Assembly: GCF_024500045.1 (NCBI RefSeq)
Contig: NZ_JTEO01000002.1
Coordinates: 248,001 to 312,000 of the forward strand
DNA: 64,000 nucleotides
Direction: 5' to 3'
DNA from: Methanolobus chelungpuianus
GTDB lineage: Archaea > Halobacteriota > Methanosarcinia > Methanosarcinales > Methanosarcinaceae
Notes under the pieces: generated by a model
The model's database searches: none
What the model saw: the letters and a program-made list of their open reading frames with translations, nothing else
What the model was told of the DNA's origin: nothing
Made by a program: the position numbers and the translations under genes
Part shown: one piece after another, positions 45,529 through 53,955 of the stretch
Layout of the letters: every line of letters begins with the position of its first letter
How positions within the stretch are numbered: position 1 is the stretch's first letter

Positions 45529-45702
45529 CCGGCAAGGATTTCCGGGCTCAGATAAAAAGAATGCATAATCAGGGCTCTGTATAAAGCCATTTTCTGCTAA
45601 AACCGCATGTCCTTTTTAAAAGGATAAGCCCCAAAAGTGTTACTTGATATTGGCAAAGGAAGGTGATAGGCCCGGTACTAAACAAGATCAAGGAGGATCG
45701 TT

Positions 45703-46254
45703 ATGAGGAGCGAAAAGGAGAAAATGTTAGCAGGCGAATTATACTGTCCTGAAGATGAAGAATTGGTAAAGGAAAGAAATTCTGTAAGAAACCTGATCTT
45801 TGAGCTCAATCACACAAGACCAGCTGAGAAAGAGCTGAGAGAAGAAATATTAAAACAATTGATTGTTGCGAAAGGTTCTTTTCACATCGAAGTGCCCTTT
45901 AATTGTGATTATGGGTACAATATCGAAGTTGGTGAGAACTTCTATGCAAACTATGGCTGCATAATCCTTGATGTAAATAAAGTTAGCATTGGAAAGAACG
46001 TACTTTTAGCTCCGAATGTACAGATATATACTGCCAGTCACCCTGTCGACCCAGAAGAAAGGCTTACTGGTAAAGAATTTGCTAAACCAATTAGTATTGG
46101 GGATAACACCTGGATCGGTGGAGGAACAATAATATGCCCGGGTGTAAGGATTGGCAATAATGTGACTATCGGTGCAGGAAGCGTAGTTACTAAGGATATA
46201 CCTGATAATTCAGTTGCAGTTGGAAATCCGTGCAGAGTAAAAAGAATGATCTAA
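45703..46254 (+). CDS. Sugar O-acetyltransferase (maltose/galactoside acetyltransferase type)
   Basis: 183-residue left-handed beta-helix acetyltransferase. The Mac domain (SEKEKMLAGELYCPED) opens the protein. Hexapeptide repeats follow, with the catalytic His in TASHPVDPEER and the CoA-binding IGDNTWIGGGTIICPGV segment. The length is standard for the Maa/LacA group. The gene is clearly more A+T-rich than its neighbours, and the family is mainly bacterial, so horizontal acquisition is likely. AGGAGG precedes the ATG at good spacing. A 15-bp palindromic TCCTTTTTAAAAGGA (45610-45624) overlaps a possible TATA element. Confidence 0.92.
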   Translation: MRSEKEKMLAGELYCPEDEELVKERNSVRNLIFELNHTRPAEKELREEILKQLIVAKGSFHIEVPFNCDYGYNIEVGENFYANYGCIILDVNKVSIGKNVLLAPNVQIYTASHPVDPEERLTGKEFAKPISIGDNTWIGGGTIICPGVRIGNNVTIGAGSVVTKDIPDNSVAVGNPCRVKRMI

Positions 46255-46428
46255 AATCGTATTATAAAGGCTTTGATTTGAGTATGTGATCACTTTTTTC
46301 CAAAAAGAATTGAGTGGCAAATATAATACATTCTTGAAATGCATTTCTGACCATTGCTATCCTTATTTAGTCCGGATAACGATGATTTCTGCAGAGCCCA
46401 TAAATAGTAATATCTCCTTCCCTTCTCC

Positions 46429-46977
46429 ATGAAAGTCAACGCCGAGATCGAAATCCTGGATTCGCTTGCAAAGGCCATCCTTGTAGCTGCAAGGACCGCA
46501 CCAAAGGGCAAAGGTATCGATGATATTGTGACCTGCCTCCTAGACCATGATGACCAGGAAGAGCTTGCAAACAGGATGGAAGAGCTGAGCGACATCAAGG
46601 GCCTGAAGTTCCTGCTGCGTGATGCCAAGAACATCAGGGATTCCGATGCCGTTGTTCTCATCGGGCTAAAATCTTCAGGTGCAGCAGGTCTTGATTGCGG
46701 AGCATGCGGCTTCGAGACATGTAAAGGCATGCTTGAGGCCAAAAAGGTCAAAAAGGAATTTACCGGCCCTCACTGCATGATCAAGTACCTGGACCTTGGG
46801 ATCGCAGTGGGCTGCGCGGCATCTAAGGCAAAGGACCTTTGCATTGATAACAGGATCATGTACAGTGCAGGTGCAGCGGCATGTTATTTTGAGATGATGG
46901 ATGCGGATGTGGCTATGGCGCTGCCGCTGAGCGTGAAGGGGAAGAACGTTTTCTTTGATAGGACGTCTATGAAGTAG
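46429..46977 (+). CDS. DUF2148 ferredoxin-like domain protein
   Basis: 182 residues. The conserved Cys cluster CGACGFETCKGM (C-x2-C-x4-C) lies at residues about 86-97, with a further HCMIKYLDLGIAVGCAASKAKDLC region. This is the DUF2148 pattern, an uncharacterised family with probable Fe-S binding found in methanogens and anaerobic bacteria. No signal peptide. The stop codon is within an imperfect tandem duplication (46964-47017) that makes two small hairpins. Confidence 0.85.
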   Translation: MKVNAEIEILDSLAKAILVAARTAPKGKGIDDIVTCLLDHDDQEELANRMEELSDIKGLKFLLRDAKNIRDSDAVVLIGLKSSGAAGLDCGACGFETCKGMLEAKKVKKEFTGPHCMIKYLDLGIAVGCAASKAKDLCIDNRIMYSAGAAACYFEMMDADVAMALPLSVKGKNVFFDRTSMK

Positions 46978-47017
46978 ACATCCGACGGACCATCTACGAG
47001 GTAGATAGCCGATGGAC
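46964..47017 (+). repeat. Imperfect 27-bp tandem duplication at a gene end
   Basis: Bases 46964-46990 and 46991-47017 match at 21 of 27 positions. The first copy contains the stop codon of the DUF2148 gene. Each copy can fold: GTCTA/TAGAC in copy 1 and ATCTAC/GTAGAT in copy 2. No T-tract follows. Confidence 0.6.
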
Positions 47018-47148
47018 TGTTGACGAAATAGAAATACTCACATGGAGAGAATCGAAGTCATTGCTACTGATTCAAGTAGATTTACCCGTAATCATTGTAT
47101 TACTATCCATTCGGAATCATTACGTTGAGAAAGTACTGCGGTGAGTAT

Positions 47149-47508
47149 TCACACTGATATCTCACCGATAAAAATTTGATTATCACTGATTTCTATCTCC
47201 GGTGTATTCCATAGCTGATAACCAATCTTATAGGAAGTGGAGCTATTATTATCAAGTGTTGCCACTACAACATAATCATCTAACGTTCCCTTAAATAGTG
47301 CTTTGAAAATCATTGAAAAGGGTTTTTCTTTTGATATGCTTTCATCTGGTTCGACAGTGTATTGTTCCCTGAGCAAAGATCTATCGTTCGAATCAAAAAT
47401 TTGAATCGTCACTTCATGGGATACAACATCCCGGTTCCAGATTGTAAAGAACGAAGTTGGTGAGCCAACAAGAACGAAAGGGAAGACTATATAGAGCAAT
47501 ACCAGCAC
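47149..47508 (-). CDS. Uncharacterised exported or membrane-anchored protein
   Basis: Unrecognised. From GTG 47508 the product is 119 residues. The same frame stays open for 13 more codons up to ATC 47547, which follows a strong GAGGGTGAT ribosome binding site and begins Ile-Lys-Thr-Phe-Tyr-Arg, giving a complete N-terminal anchor (KTFYRIVTGILTVLVLL). A hydrophobic stretch is followed by a beta-rich external part (SFFTIWNRDVVSHEVTIQI) with an Asn/Ser-rich middle. It looks like a small Ig-like extracytoplasmic domain. The true start may therefore be the non-canonical ATC or a mutated ATG. Confidence 0.7.
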   Translation of the reverse strand: MLVLLYIVFPFVLVGSPTSFFTIWNRDVVSHEVTIQIFDSNDRSLLREQYTVEPDESISKEKPFSMIFKALFKGTLDDYVVVATLDNNSSTSYKIGYQLWNTPEIEISDNQIFIGEISV

Positions 47509-47547
47509 TGTTAGAATGCCTGTGACTATTCTGTAAAAGGTTTTGAT

Positions 47548-47866
47548 AGTATCACCCTCAACTTATGTTGAATCAATGCGTGGAAAATGTAAATGATGCA
47601 CAAAAATTTTGGGATTCACTTAAGGAAACAGGTTACATATATAAATATTTTCTCCTTAGCGTATAACTAGGACTATTATATCTGGATTAGAAATGATGAT
47701 GGCTTTGTGAGTAGTTCATCGACTGATTCAGTTCAAGAAAAGGGCCATAAAGTTTTTATACGCTATTAATATTTTTTTTCTATTGCTGCGTGAAGAAATG
47801 TAGCCGAAATCCAGACAGTATGGTGATATCGTCCTGGGTTTTGGATTGCTCTGGAGATTAGAAAGC
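47548..47866. other. Non-coding gap upstream of the subtilase
   Basis: About 320 bp between divergent genes without a convincing coding frame. It holds A+T-rich promoter-like runs, notably CATATATAAATATTTT near 47636-47651. No hairpin with T-tract seen. Confidence 0.4.
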
Positions 47867-48964
47867 ATGACTATTAAAACAATACTTCTCGCAGTAATGA
47901 TAGTAGTATCATTTTCATTAGCTGTGGATGCAAAACCAGTTATCGTAGGATACAATGGAAACTTTGACTCTGCGATTCTCGAAAAACATAACATTTCGAA
48001 TTATACTCTTCACAAAGAAATCAATGTTTTTTCCGCAGATATATCGGAGTCGACTATAGATGAATTGGCTTGTGAAAAGAAAATTCGCTATATTGAGGAT
48101 GATGTCCTTGTCAGCGTTGAAAAGAATAATGTTCAATCTTCCCAAGTTATTGACTGGGGCGTTTCTGTAGTAAATGCACCAAGTGCCTGGACCAATTCCA
48201 CAGGGTATGGGATCAGGGTTGCAGTATTGGATACCGGGATCAGTAAGAAGCACCCCGACCTGAGAGTTGCTGGAGGTGTCAATTTAGTAGGCGATACCTA
48301 CAACAACAAATGGGATGATGATAATGGCCATGGTACACATGTTGCCGGCATAATCGGTGCCTGTAATAATTCAGTAGGGGTTGTTGGTGTGGCATATGAT
48401 TCTGAATTGTATGCTGTCAAGGTCCTGGGCAGCAATGGCAATGGACGGATATCCGACGTGATAGAAGGCATTGAGTGGGCCGTTGCTAATGATATGGACA
48501 TCATATCCATGAGTATTGGTACGACTTCCTATTCACAGGCACTTGAAGAGGCTTGTGACTATGCATACAGTTCTGATGCTCTTTTAGTCTCTGCGGCTGG
48601 CAATAGCGGAGATGGTGATCTGGCCTCGGATAATGTTGAATATCCTGCAAAATTTGATTCCGCCATTGCAGTTTCCGCTATAGATCACACTGGCGTTGCG
48701 CCGTTGTGGAGCTCTGAAGGGAATGAAGTGGAACTGGCTGCTCCAGGGGTTGATATCTATTCTACGTACCTTAGTGGAGGCTATGCTACCGAATCCGGGA
48801 CTTCGATGGCAACACCTTTTGTAAGCGGAATTGCTGCCCTGGTCAAAAGTGAGAACCCCTCTTTGAGTTCACAGGAATTAAGAAATCTGCTTTGTTCGAG
48901 TGCAGTTGATCTGGGAAATTCGGGAAAGGATTCAGTGTACGGGTATGGATTGGCAACAGTTTAG
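47867..48964 (+). CDS. Secreted subtilisin-like serine protease (S8)
   Basis: 365 residues from ATG 47867; a TTG at 47846 is the only alternative. Signal peptide (residues 1-22), I9-like inhibitor prodomain (about 23-85) and a catalytic domain with the Asp-His-Ser triad: Asp122 (AVLDTGI), His158 (NGHGTHVAG) and Ser313 (SGTSMATP). The oxyanion Asn is Asn246 (AAGNSG). The frame stops soon after GYGLATV, just where subtilase catalytic domains end, so there is no C-terminal extension or anchor and the enzyme is probably released. It is followed at once by a decayed regulator gene. Confidence 0.92.
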   Translation: MTIKTILLAVMIVVSFSLAVDAKPVIVGYNGNFDSAILEKHNISNYTLHKEINVFSADISESTIDELACEKKIRYIEDDVLVSVEKNNVQSSQVIDWGVSVVNAPSAWTNSTGYGIRVAVLDTGISKKHPDLRVAGGVNLVGDTYNNKWDDDNGHGTHVAGIIGACNNSVGVVGVAYDSELYAVKVLGSNGNGRISDVIEGIEWAVANDMDIISMSIGTTSYSQALEEACDYAYSSDALLVSAAGNSGDGDLASDNVEYPAKFDSAIAVSAIDHTGVAPLWSSEGNEVELAAPGVDIYSTYLSGGYATESGTSMATPFVSGIAALVKSENPSLSSQELRNLLCSSAVDLGNSGKDSVYGYGLATV

Positions 48965-49640
48965 AGGAGCCTATCGTTTTTGAGAAGACATCCACATCAC
49001 TTAATACTACCAAGCCCGCATTACTTCCTCAGATCTGGATACTGGAAGAAAAACACCTGATCATTTATTGTAAAGGTGTTTGTGAGCTAACGCCTATCGG
49101 AGAACGGATAACCGAAAATGTGGTGTCTCTGGTAAGGATGATTGAGGTTCTTGATGCCGATATCTCCTATTTTGGACACCTAATTTTGATTTCATACCTG
49201 CTGACCTTTGAAAGCGCATCGCTGAACTTGGGAGATGCCGAGTATCAAAACCAGATGCATAGGAAATGTTGTCGATTGATAAGGAGTATGTTGATTCATG
49301 TTTGAGGTCAAAGGTTATTCATTTGTATGCCAGTTCTCCACCCAAATGTCGAGAAAATGTTCTCTTCTTTGGTGCGTCGGGACATCATGGTCAAGATGGT
49401 TGCGCATGAGGAATTGTTTTATAAAGTAAAGACGGAGCACTCTGCACTTTCAGAGAAATGATGAGCAGTCAACATCTCCATTTCTATGTCTGCCACAGAG
49501 AGCGAGGCCCGCGGTCCATTGGCCTGAATGATCATCGCTGCATTGTGCATCCATTTAAGAATGAAGGTACTTCCTATGGCAGGTGTATTTCAATCTCAGG
49601 CTCAAGTGCATTGAGATGCAGAGTCCCCATTTTCGCCTGC
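48965..49640 (+). pseudogene. Decayed Msr-type HTH regulator (DUF1724/COG4742)
   Basis: Translated pieces in three frames match, in order, the methanogen regulators that control methyltransferase genes in Methanosarcina (Msr family). Frame of 48961: LNTTKPALLPQIWILEEKHL then ELTPIGERI, up to ISYFG near 49178. After a one-base loss the next frame continues FDFIPADL-stop-KRIAELG and then a second stop. Later pieces include RRDIMVKMVAHEELFYKVK, HLHFYVCH and SISGSSALRC (to 49640). At least two frameshifts and three stops are seen, and the first 20-30 residues of the HTH are missing. The remnant overlaps the end of the minus-strand gene at 49602. Confidence 0.75.
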
Positions 49641-50126
49641 TGATGCATTTTCACTTGCAATAAAGCGTTCTGCCATGATCCTGTCTACCTCCTGTAGTAC
49701 CAGATTATCTGTGACCACAAAACCATTCGGATACCTGTTCCAGATATCCTGTAAATCAGCTTTTAATTTTGCCTTCTTCCCGGCTTCAAGATCAGATTCA
49801 TCGATTGCAGTCATATAGGCAGTCTGACTCTCTTTATCTGTTGCAGCAAATGCAATATAACTATAAGGCGATGCTTTCAAAGCATCCGGCAAAGAAGCCT
49901 GCAATTCTAAGTAATCATCAACTTCTTGCATGCCTTCCTCGCCCAGCTCCGTTCCCAGAGTCTCCATCTGCAACTGAGCAGTGTCTTTACTTATGTTATC
50001 TTGCAGTTCCTCGGCAGAAGATACAATGCATGACACAATAAATAATACCACGAAAATAACCATGTATAATTTTATTCTTCTGCCTTTAAGGCTCATTATT
50101 TCGTTTGTCGGTTTTAAGGAAACCAC
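49602..50126 (-). CDS. Uncharacterised exported protein
   Basis: Unrecognised, 174 residues. GTG 50126 is preceded by GCAGGTGAAATA; an ATG at 50096 is an alternative. A membrane/signal segment (LYMVIFVVLFIVSCIVSSAEE) could be cleaved as a lipoprotein at the Cys or after SSA. The remainder is helical and acidic, with a DDYLELQASLPDALKASP and a KAKLKADLQDIWNRYPNGF region. Its last 13 residues (ASAGENGDSASQCT end) are encoded across the end of the pseudogene remnant, so the C-terminus may be recent. No catalytic motif. Confidence 0.65.
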   Translation of the reverse strand: MVSLKPTNEIMSLKGRRIKLYMVIFVVLFIVSCIVSSAEELQDNISKDTAQLQMETLGTELGEEGMQEVDDYLELQASLPDALKASPYSYIAFAATDKESQTAYMTAIDESDLEAGKKAKLKADLQDIWNRYPNGFVVTDNLVLQEVDRIMAERFIASENASAGENGDSASQCT

Positions 50127-50195
50127 TATTTCACCTGCAAGTGGATATTAACTTATTTTTATCCTTCCCAATGTCAACAGAATCTGAAACAGCAT

Positions 50196-50312
50196 TCAAG
50201 ATGCAAAAACAAGCGTCTGCTGACTTGTTTCCTCCTCCTTACTTGACAGCAGGCTGACAGAAACGATTACCAGAAGTAAAACTCCAATTCCTATTTTGTG
50301 GAAGGTTTTCAT
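50196..50312 (-). CDS. Small membrane or exported peptide (38 aa)
   Basis: A 38-codon frame with GAGGCGACCAA before its ATG (50312). The product starts MKTFHKIGIGVLLLVIVSV, a full signal or anchor segment, followed by a short polar tail (SSKEEETSQQTLVFAS). It may be a real small peptide or the surviving N-terminus of a truncated exported protein. It lies 69 bp upstream of the gene at 49602-50126 on the same strand and could share its transcript. Confidence 0.45.
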   Translation of the reverse strand: MKTFHKIGIGVLLLVIVSVSLLSSKEEETSQQTLVFAS

Positions 50313-50742
50313 TTGGTCGCCTCGTTCATTCTTGGACTAAAGTTAGAAAAGAATATAATCCTTTCTGTAATTTCATGCGACTGTTAAGTACACGCCATTT
50401 ATATGTGTGTTTTCTTCATTCTGAGAAGGGCATGTTGTGCTATTTCAAAAGAAAAGGTAAAAAAGCTTGATGATTGCAATTATTTACATTTACTTATTTA
50501 TATATTTAATTAGATTGCAAAAGATATAACTGCAATTACTACATATCTATACTAAGAAGTGTTCAAAAGAACACGTAACTGCCTGTAAAAACGTTCGCAA
50601 TTGAACCAGGATAAGAGAGAACAGTTATTGGAATGCAGAAATGGCATTGAGATGCTTGTTGGTCCTGTTCAGTTGATATTATTTATGCTAGTTTTCGCAG
50701 AGTCTTGCAGTTAAAATTATGTGTTTCAAACGGAGGAAGTGG
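50313..50742. other. Long non-coding gap with palindrome
   Basis: 430 bp with no convincing gene and high A+T. GTGTTC-AAAA-GAACAC (50559-50574) is a perfect inverted repeat about 170 bases upstream of the next plus-strand gene. TATA-like runs lie around 50495-50515. The next gene's ribosome binding site GGAGGAAGTGG is at its end. Confidence 0.4.
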
Positions 50743-51204
50743 ATGAAAAGGATATTAGTTGCATTAATGTTGATGCTTGCGCTTTTTGTTCCGGTGGCAA
50801 GTGCCGACATAGTCAGTGATCTTGGAAACAAGGTTGATGAATATAACCAGAATGCCGGATATGTGCCTTCTTACCTGAAAGCCCTCCTGGGAGAGGAGGT
50901 TATCCAGCTGGTTATAGTTACTGACGAAGGGGATGAGAGGTACATAAAAGTAGTGACCGAAGATTCCTATATTACTGCATTTGAAGAAGTTGACAAGGAC
51001 ACGGAGTTTAATGCAACCATGGTTGTAGGTGTAAACGAAGCTACAGCAAGAACTATTATTAATTCACAGGACCCACTGGATGAGTTTATTGCAGCAAAGG
51101 ACAATGGAGAGATTGTGATTGAGCCGGTCGGCCTTGTAAACACTGTCAAGTATACTGTTGCAAACGTGGTAATGGAAGTTTCGCAACTGTTCGGTTTTAT
51201 ATGA
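50743..51204 (+). CDS. Exported protein, possibly SCP2-like
   Basis: 153 residues from ATG 50743, fixed by CGGAGGAAGTGG directly upstream. A clean signal peptide (KRILVALMLMLALFVPVASA, cleaved before DIVSD) precedes a compact alpha/beta domain. The order of strands, the VVGVNEATARTIINSQDPLDEFIAAKDNGEIVIEP segment in the genome (helix, then a strand with Gly-Glu-Ile) and the size resemble SCP2/sterol-carrier-like lipid-binding domains, but this is a weak visual match. No catalytic residues evident. A terminator follows at 51232. Confidence 0.65.
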   Translation: MKRILVALMLMLALFVPVASADIVSDLGNKVDEYNQNAGYVPSYLKALLGEEVIQLVIVTDEGDERYIKVVTEDSYITAFEEVDKDTEFNATMVVGVNEATARTIINSQDPLDEFIAAKDNGEIVIEPVGLVNTVKYTVANVVMEVSQLFGFI

Positions 51205-51231
51205 GTCATAACGTTAGCTAAGTGGTACCGG

Positions 51232-51265
51232 GGATGGCTCACTCGACCATCCTAACCCTGTTTTT
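51232..51265 (+). terminator. Terminator after the exported protein
   Basis: GGATGG and CCATCC pair with a 9-base loop (51232-51252), followed after eight bases by five T. It lies 28 bases after the stop. Confidence 0.5.
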
Positions 51266-51330
51266 ACAACAACTGGAAGCACACGTTTAGCTGCAGGCTG
51301 GCAATGCTGAAATAGAATTAAGCAATAGAT

Positions 51331-51801
51331 ATGTCCATGAAAGTTAGAGATGTGATGAATCCGGATGTCGTAGTATGCAGCCCTGAGGATACCATTGGGG
51401 ATGTTGCACGCCTGCTCAAGCAGAACAACATAAGCGGGCTTCCTGTCGTGGATGATGGCAAGGTCGTTGGCATTGTGTCTGAGGGTGACCTGCTCAGGCT
51501 GCTCGAGATCCCGGACCGCAGCGGACTCTGGCTTCCCAGCCCCTTCGAGGTGTTTGAGGTTCCTATCCGGGAGCTGATCAACTGGGAGGAGACAAAGCGC
51601 ATGCTCGACGACGTGGGTTCAAAACCCGTGGAGGAAATAATGAACAAGAAAGTGTACACTGTCTCCCCGGAAGATTCCATAGAGAAGGCATCCACTATCA
51701 TCACAAAGCACAAGATAAACAGGCTTCCTGTCGTCGAAGGCGGCCTGCTGGTAGGTATTGTTACCCGCGGTGACATTATCCGCGGACTTGGCAAGTTATA
51801 A
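51331..51801 (+). CDS. CBS-domain pair protein
   Basis: 156 residues made of two CBS domains (residues about 5-60 and 98-155) with a loop of about 35 residues between them. The repeats read KVRDVMNPDVVVCSPEDTI and PVEEIMNKKVYTVSPEDSI, each ending in a GLPVVD/RLPVVE-GxxVGIV strand. Free CBS pairs bind AMP, ATP or SAM and regulate partner enzymes. The argJ gene starts 12 bp downstream, so a link to arginine synthesis is possible but not shown. Confidence 0.9.
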   Translation: MSMKVRDVMNPDVVVCSPEDTIGDVARLLKQNNISGLPVVDDGKVVGIVSEGDLLRLLEIPDRSGLWLPSPFEVFEVPIRELINWEETKRMLDDVGSKPVEEIMNKKVYTVSPEDSIEKASTIITKHKINRLPVVEGGLLVGIVTRGDIIRGLGKL

Positions 51802-51813
51802 GAAGGGAATCAT

Positions 51814-52998
51814 ATGAAATTCATTGAGGGCGGTATTTGTGCGGTAAAGGGCGTGCGTGCCGGCGGCATCAAACCCGGAAAGATGGGAATTGCGGTCATA
51901 CAGGCAGAAGGAAGTGCTGCAGGAGTATTTACAAGGAATAAGGTCATTGCAGCTCCTCTCATGCTCACAAGGGAGCGCCTGGCAAAGACCGGCAGGCTTT
52001 CAGGCGTTATCGTGAATAGTGGCAATGCCAATGCTTTTACTGGCGAGCAGGGAATGGCCGATGCAAGGACCATGGCTTCTCTGCTGGCAAGGAAGCTGGG
52101 AGTTGACGAGGAGCTTATAGGCGTATCATCAACCGGTGTTGTGGGACGCAAGCTCGATACCGACTGGATCAGCTCCCATCTCCAGGAGGCAATGGACTCC
52201 ATGGGCAAGGATGCGGCAGCCAGCATGAGGGCGGCTCGTGCTATCATGACCACCGACACAATCCCTAAGGAGATTGCCATTGAGATGGAATCCGGTATAC
52301 GTATAGGAGGCATTGCCAAGGGTTCGGGAATGATCGAACCCAACATGGGTACAATGCTTGCCTTCATCTACACCGATGCACAGATCCCGTCAAAGGAGCT
52401 GCAGTCATGCCTCACTACTGCTGTGGACAAGAGCTTCAACATGGTTGTTGTGGATGGAGACACCAGCTGCAACGATATGGCGCTGCTGACAGCTACCGGA
52501 AGCTCTGGCATCAGTCCCGGGATCGCGGACTTCCAGTCAGGCCTTGATCTTGTGCTGACCGAGCTTGCCAAGATGATAGCCGTCGATGGCGAAGGCGCCA
52601 CCAAGCTGATCGAATCAAAGGTCACAGGCGCCGCCACGATAGAGGATGCCCGCCTGGTTGCCAAATCCATAGTCCGCTCCCCTCTGGTGAAGTCCGCCAT
52701 CTTCGGCAAGGACCCCAACTGGGGCCGTATTGTAGTTGCAGCCGGCTATTCCGGTGCCAACATGGACCAGACGAAGATCTCCCTGTCGTTCTCAGCCGGC
52801 AGCGAGGTCGTCGAGCTTGTAAGGAGCGGCAAGGTCCTCCGCAACGACGAGGAGACCCTGTCCAGGCTCAAGTCCATCATGGGCAACGACGAAGTCTGCA
52901 TTATTACCGACCTTGGCATGGGGCACGAGAGCGCAACGGCCTGGGGCTGCGACCTGACCTACGATTACGTAAGGATCAACGCGGATTATACGACCTGA
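51814..52998 (+). CDS. argJ: Glutamate N-acetyltransferase (ArgJ, ornithine acetyltransferase)
   Basis: Recycles the acetyl group from N-acetylornithine to glutamate in arginine synthesis. It is made as one chain that cuts itself before a Thr that becomes the nucleophile. Here the site is GSGMIEPNMGTMLAF with Thr180; most homologues have Ala-Thr, this one Gly-Thr. Other blocks are NSGNANAFTGEQG near residue 68 and the late GKDPNWGRI. The length of 394 residues is normal. Linked by 12 bp to the CBS gene and by 15 bp to argC, so the three probably form an operon. Confidence 0.95.
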   Translation: MKFIEGGICAVKGVRAGGIKPGKMGIAVIQAEGSAAGVFTRNKVIAAPLMLTRERLAKTGRLSGVIVNSGNANAFTGEQGMADARTMASLLARKLGVDEELIGVSSTGVVGRKLDTDWISSHLQEAMDSMGKDAAASMRAARAIMTTDTIPKEIAIEMESGIRIGGIAKGSGMIEPNMGTMLAFIYTDAQIPSKELQSCLTTAVDKSFNMVVVDGDTSCNDMALLTATGSSGISPGIADFQSGLDLVLTELAKMIAVDGEGATKLIESKVTGAATIEDARLVAKSIVRSPLVKSAIFGKDPNWGRIVVAAGYSGANMDQTKISLSFSAGSEVVELVRSGKVLRNDEETLSRLKSIMGNDEVCIITDLGMGHESATAWGCDLTYDYVRINADYTT

Positions 52999-53013
52999 TC
53001 TGTTGAGGAAACG

Positions 53014-53955
53014 ATGTACAAGATATATGTGGACGGCCAGCACGGGACTACAGGCCTGCTGGTGAACGAGCGTCTGGCGGATCATCCGGAAGTGGAGATC
53101 CTGGAGATCCCCTATGAAAAGCGCCACGACAAAGAACTGAGGAAGAAGCTGCTCAACGAGGCAGACCTGGTGTTCCTCTGCCTGCCGGACGAAGCCGTAG
53201 CAGAGGCAGTGGGTCTGATCACAAACCCTAATACGAAGATCATCGATGCATCCACGGCCAACCGCGTGAACGAGGCATGGGCTTACGGCCTGCCCGAGCT
53301 TTCTATCGCACACCGTGTCAGGGTGGCCGGAGCGAGCCGAGTCTCCAATCCCGGCTGCCATGCAACGGCGTCTATAGTTGCCCTATATCCGCTGGTGCAG
53401 GAAGGTATCATTTCCAGGGAAACCGCAGTCCCCTTGTTCTCCATCACCGGATACACCGGTGGCGGGAAGAAGATGATCGAGACCTATGAGACCACGACAG
53501 AGCGGGCCTACAAGGCACCACGGCAGTATGCCCTTGGCCTGAATCACAAGCATGTGCCCGAGATCATGGCCCACTCAGGCCTGAACGTCAAACCCATATT
53601 CATGCCTGTGGTCTCCAACTATCCGAGGGGACTGGCAGTCACACTGCCCCTGTCCGTGAAGGATCTGGAAAAACCCCTGACTAAGCAGGGCCTGCATGAG
53701 CTCTATCAGAAGTATTATGGGGATTCCATATTCATCCGCATTCATGTGGTTGATGAGACAAAGGATCTGGTGGAGAATGCCTTTGACGTGCAGGGAAGCA
53801 ATGACACCAATTACCTGGACCTCTACATTTACGGCAACGAGGAACAGATACAGGTGCTATCCCGCCTGGACAATCTCTGGAAAGGCGCCTCGGGTGCGGC
53901 TATCCAGAACATGAACATCATGCTCAGCATGGATGAGACGACCGGCCTTTTGTGA
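53014..53955 (+). CDS. argC: N-acetyl-gamma-glutamyl-phosphate reductase, type 2
   Basis: Reduces N-acetylglutamyl phosphate to the semialdehyde in arginine synthesis. 313 residues. The N-terminal YVDGQHGTTGLLV loop, the STANRVNEAWAYGLPEL block and the catalytic Cys115 in VSNPGCHAT fit the shorter type 2 ArgC, best known from proteobacteria and cyanobacteria, rather than the about 345-residue type 1 of many archaea. TGAGGAAACG precedes the ATG. It is 15 bp after argJ and ends inside a terminator hairpin. Confidence 0.93.
   Translation: MYKIYVDGQHGTTGLLVNERLADHPEVEILEIPYEKRHDKELRKKLLNEADLVFLCLPDEAVAEAVGLITNPNTKIIDASTANRVNEAWAYGLPELSIAHRVRVAGASRVSNPGCHATASIVALYPLVQEGIISRETAVPLFSITGYTGGGKKMIETYETTTERAYKAPRQYALGLNHKHVPEIMAHSGLNVKPIFMPVVSNYPRGLAVTLPLSVKDLEKPLTKQGLHELYQKYYGDSIFIRIHVVDETKDLVENAFDVQGSNDTNYLDLYIYGNEEQIQVLSRLDNLWKGASGAAIQNMNIMLSMDETTGLL

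Noticed and set aside
48965-49310. Separate small gene of 61 codons at 49120-49305
   Set aside because: It is one in-frame piece of the decayed DUF1724 regulator and has no start signal of its own.
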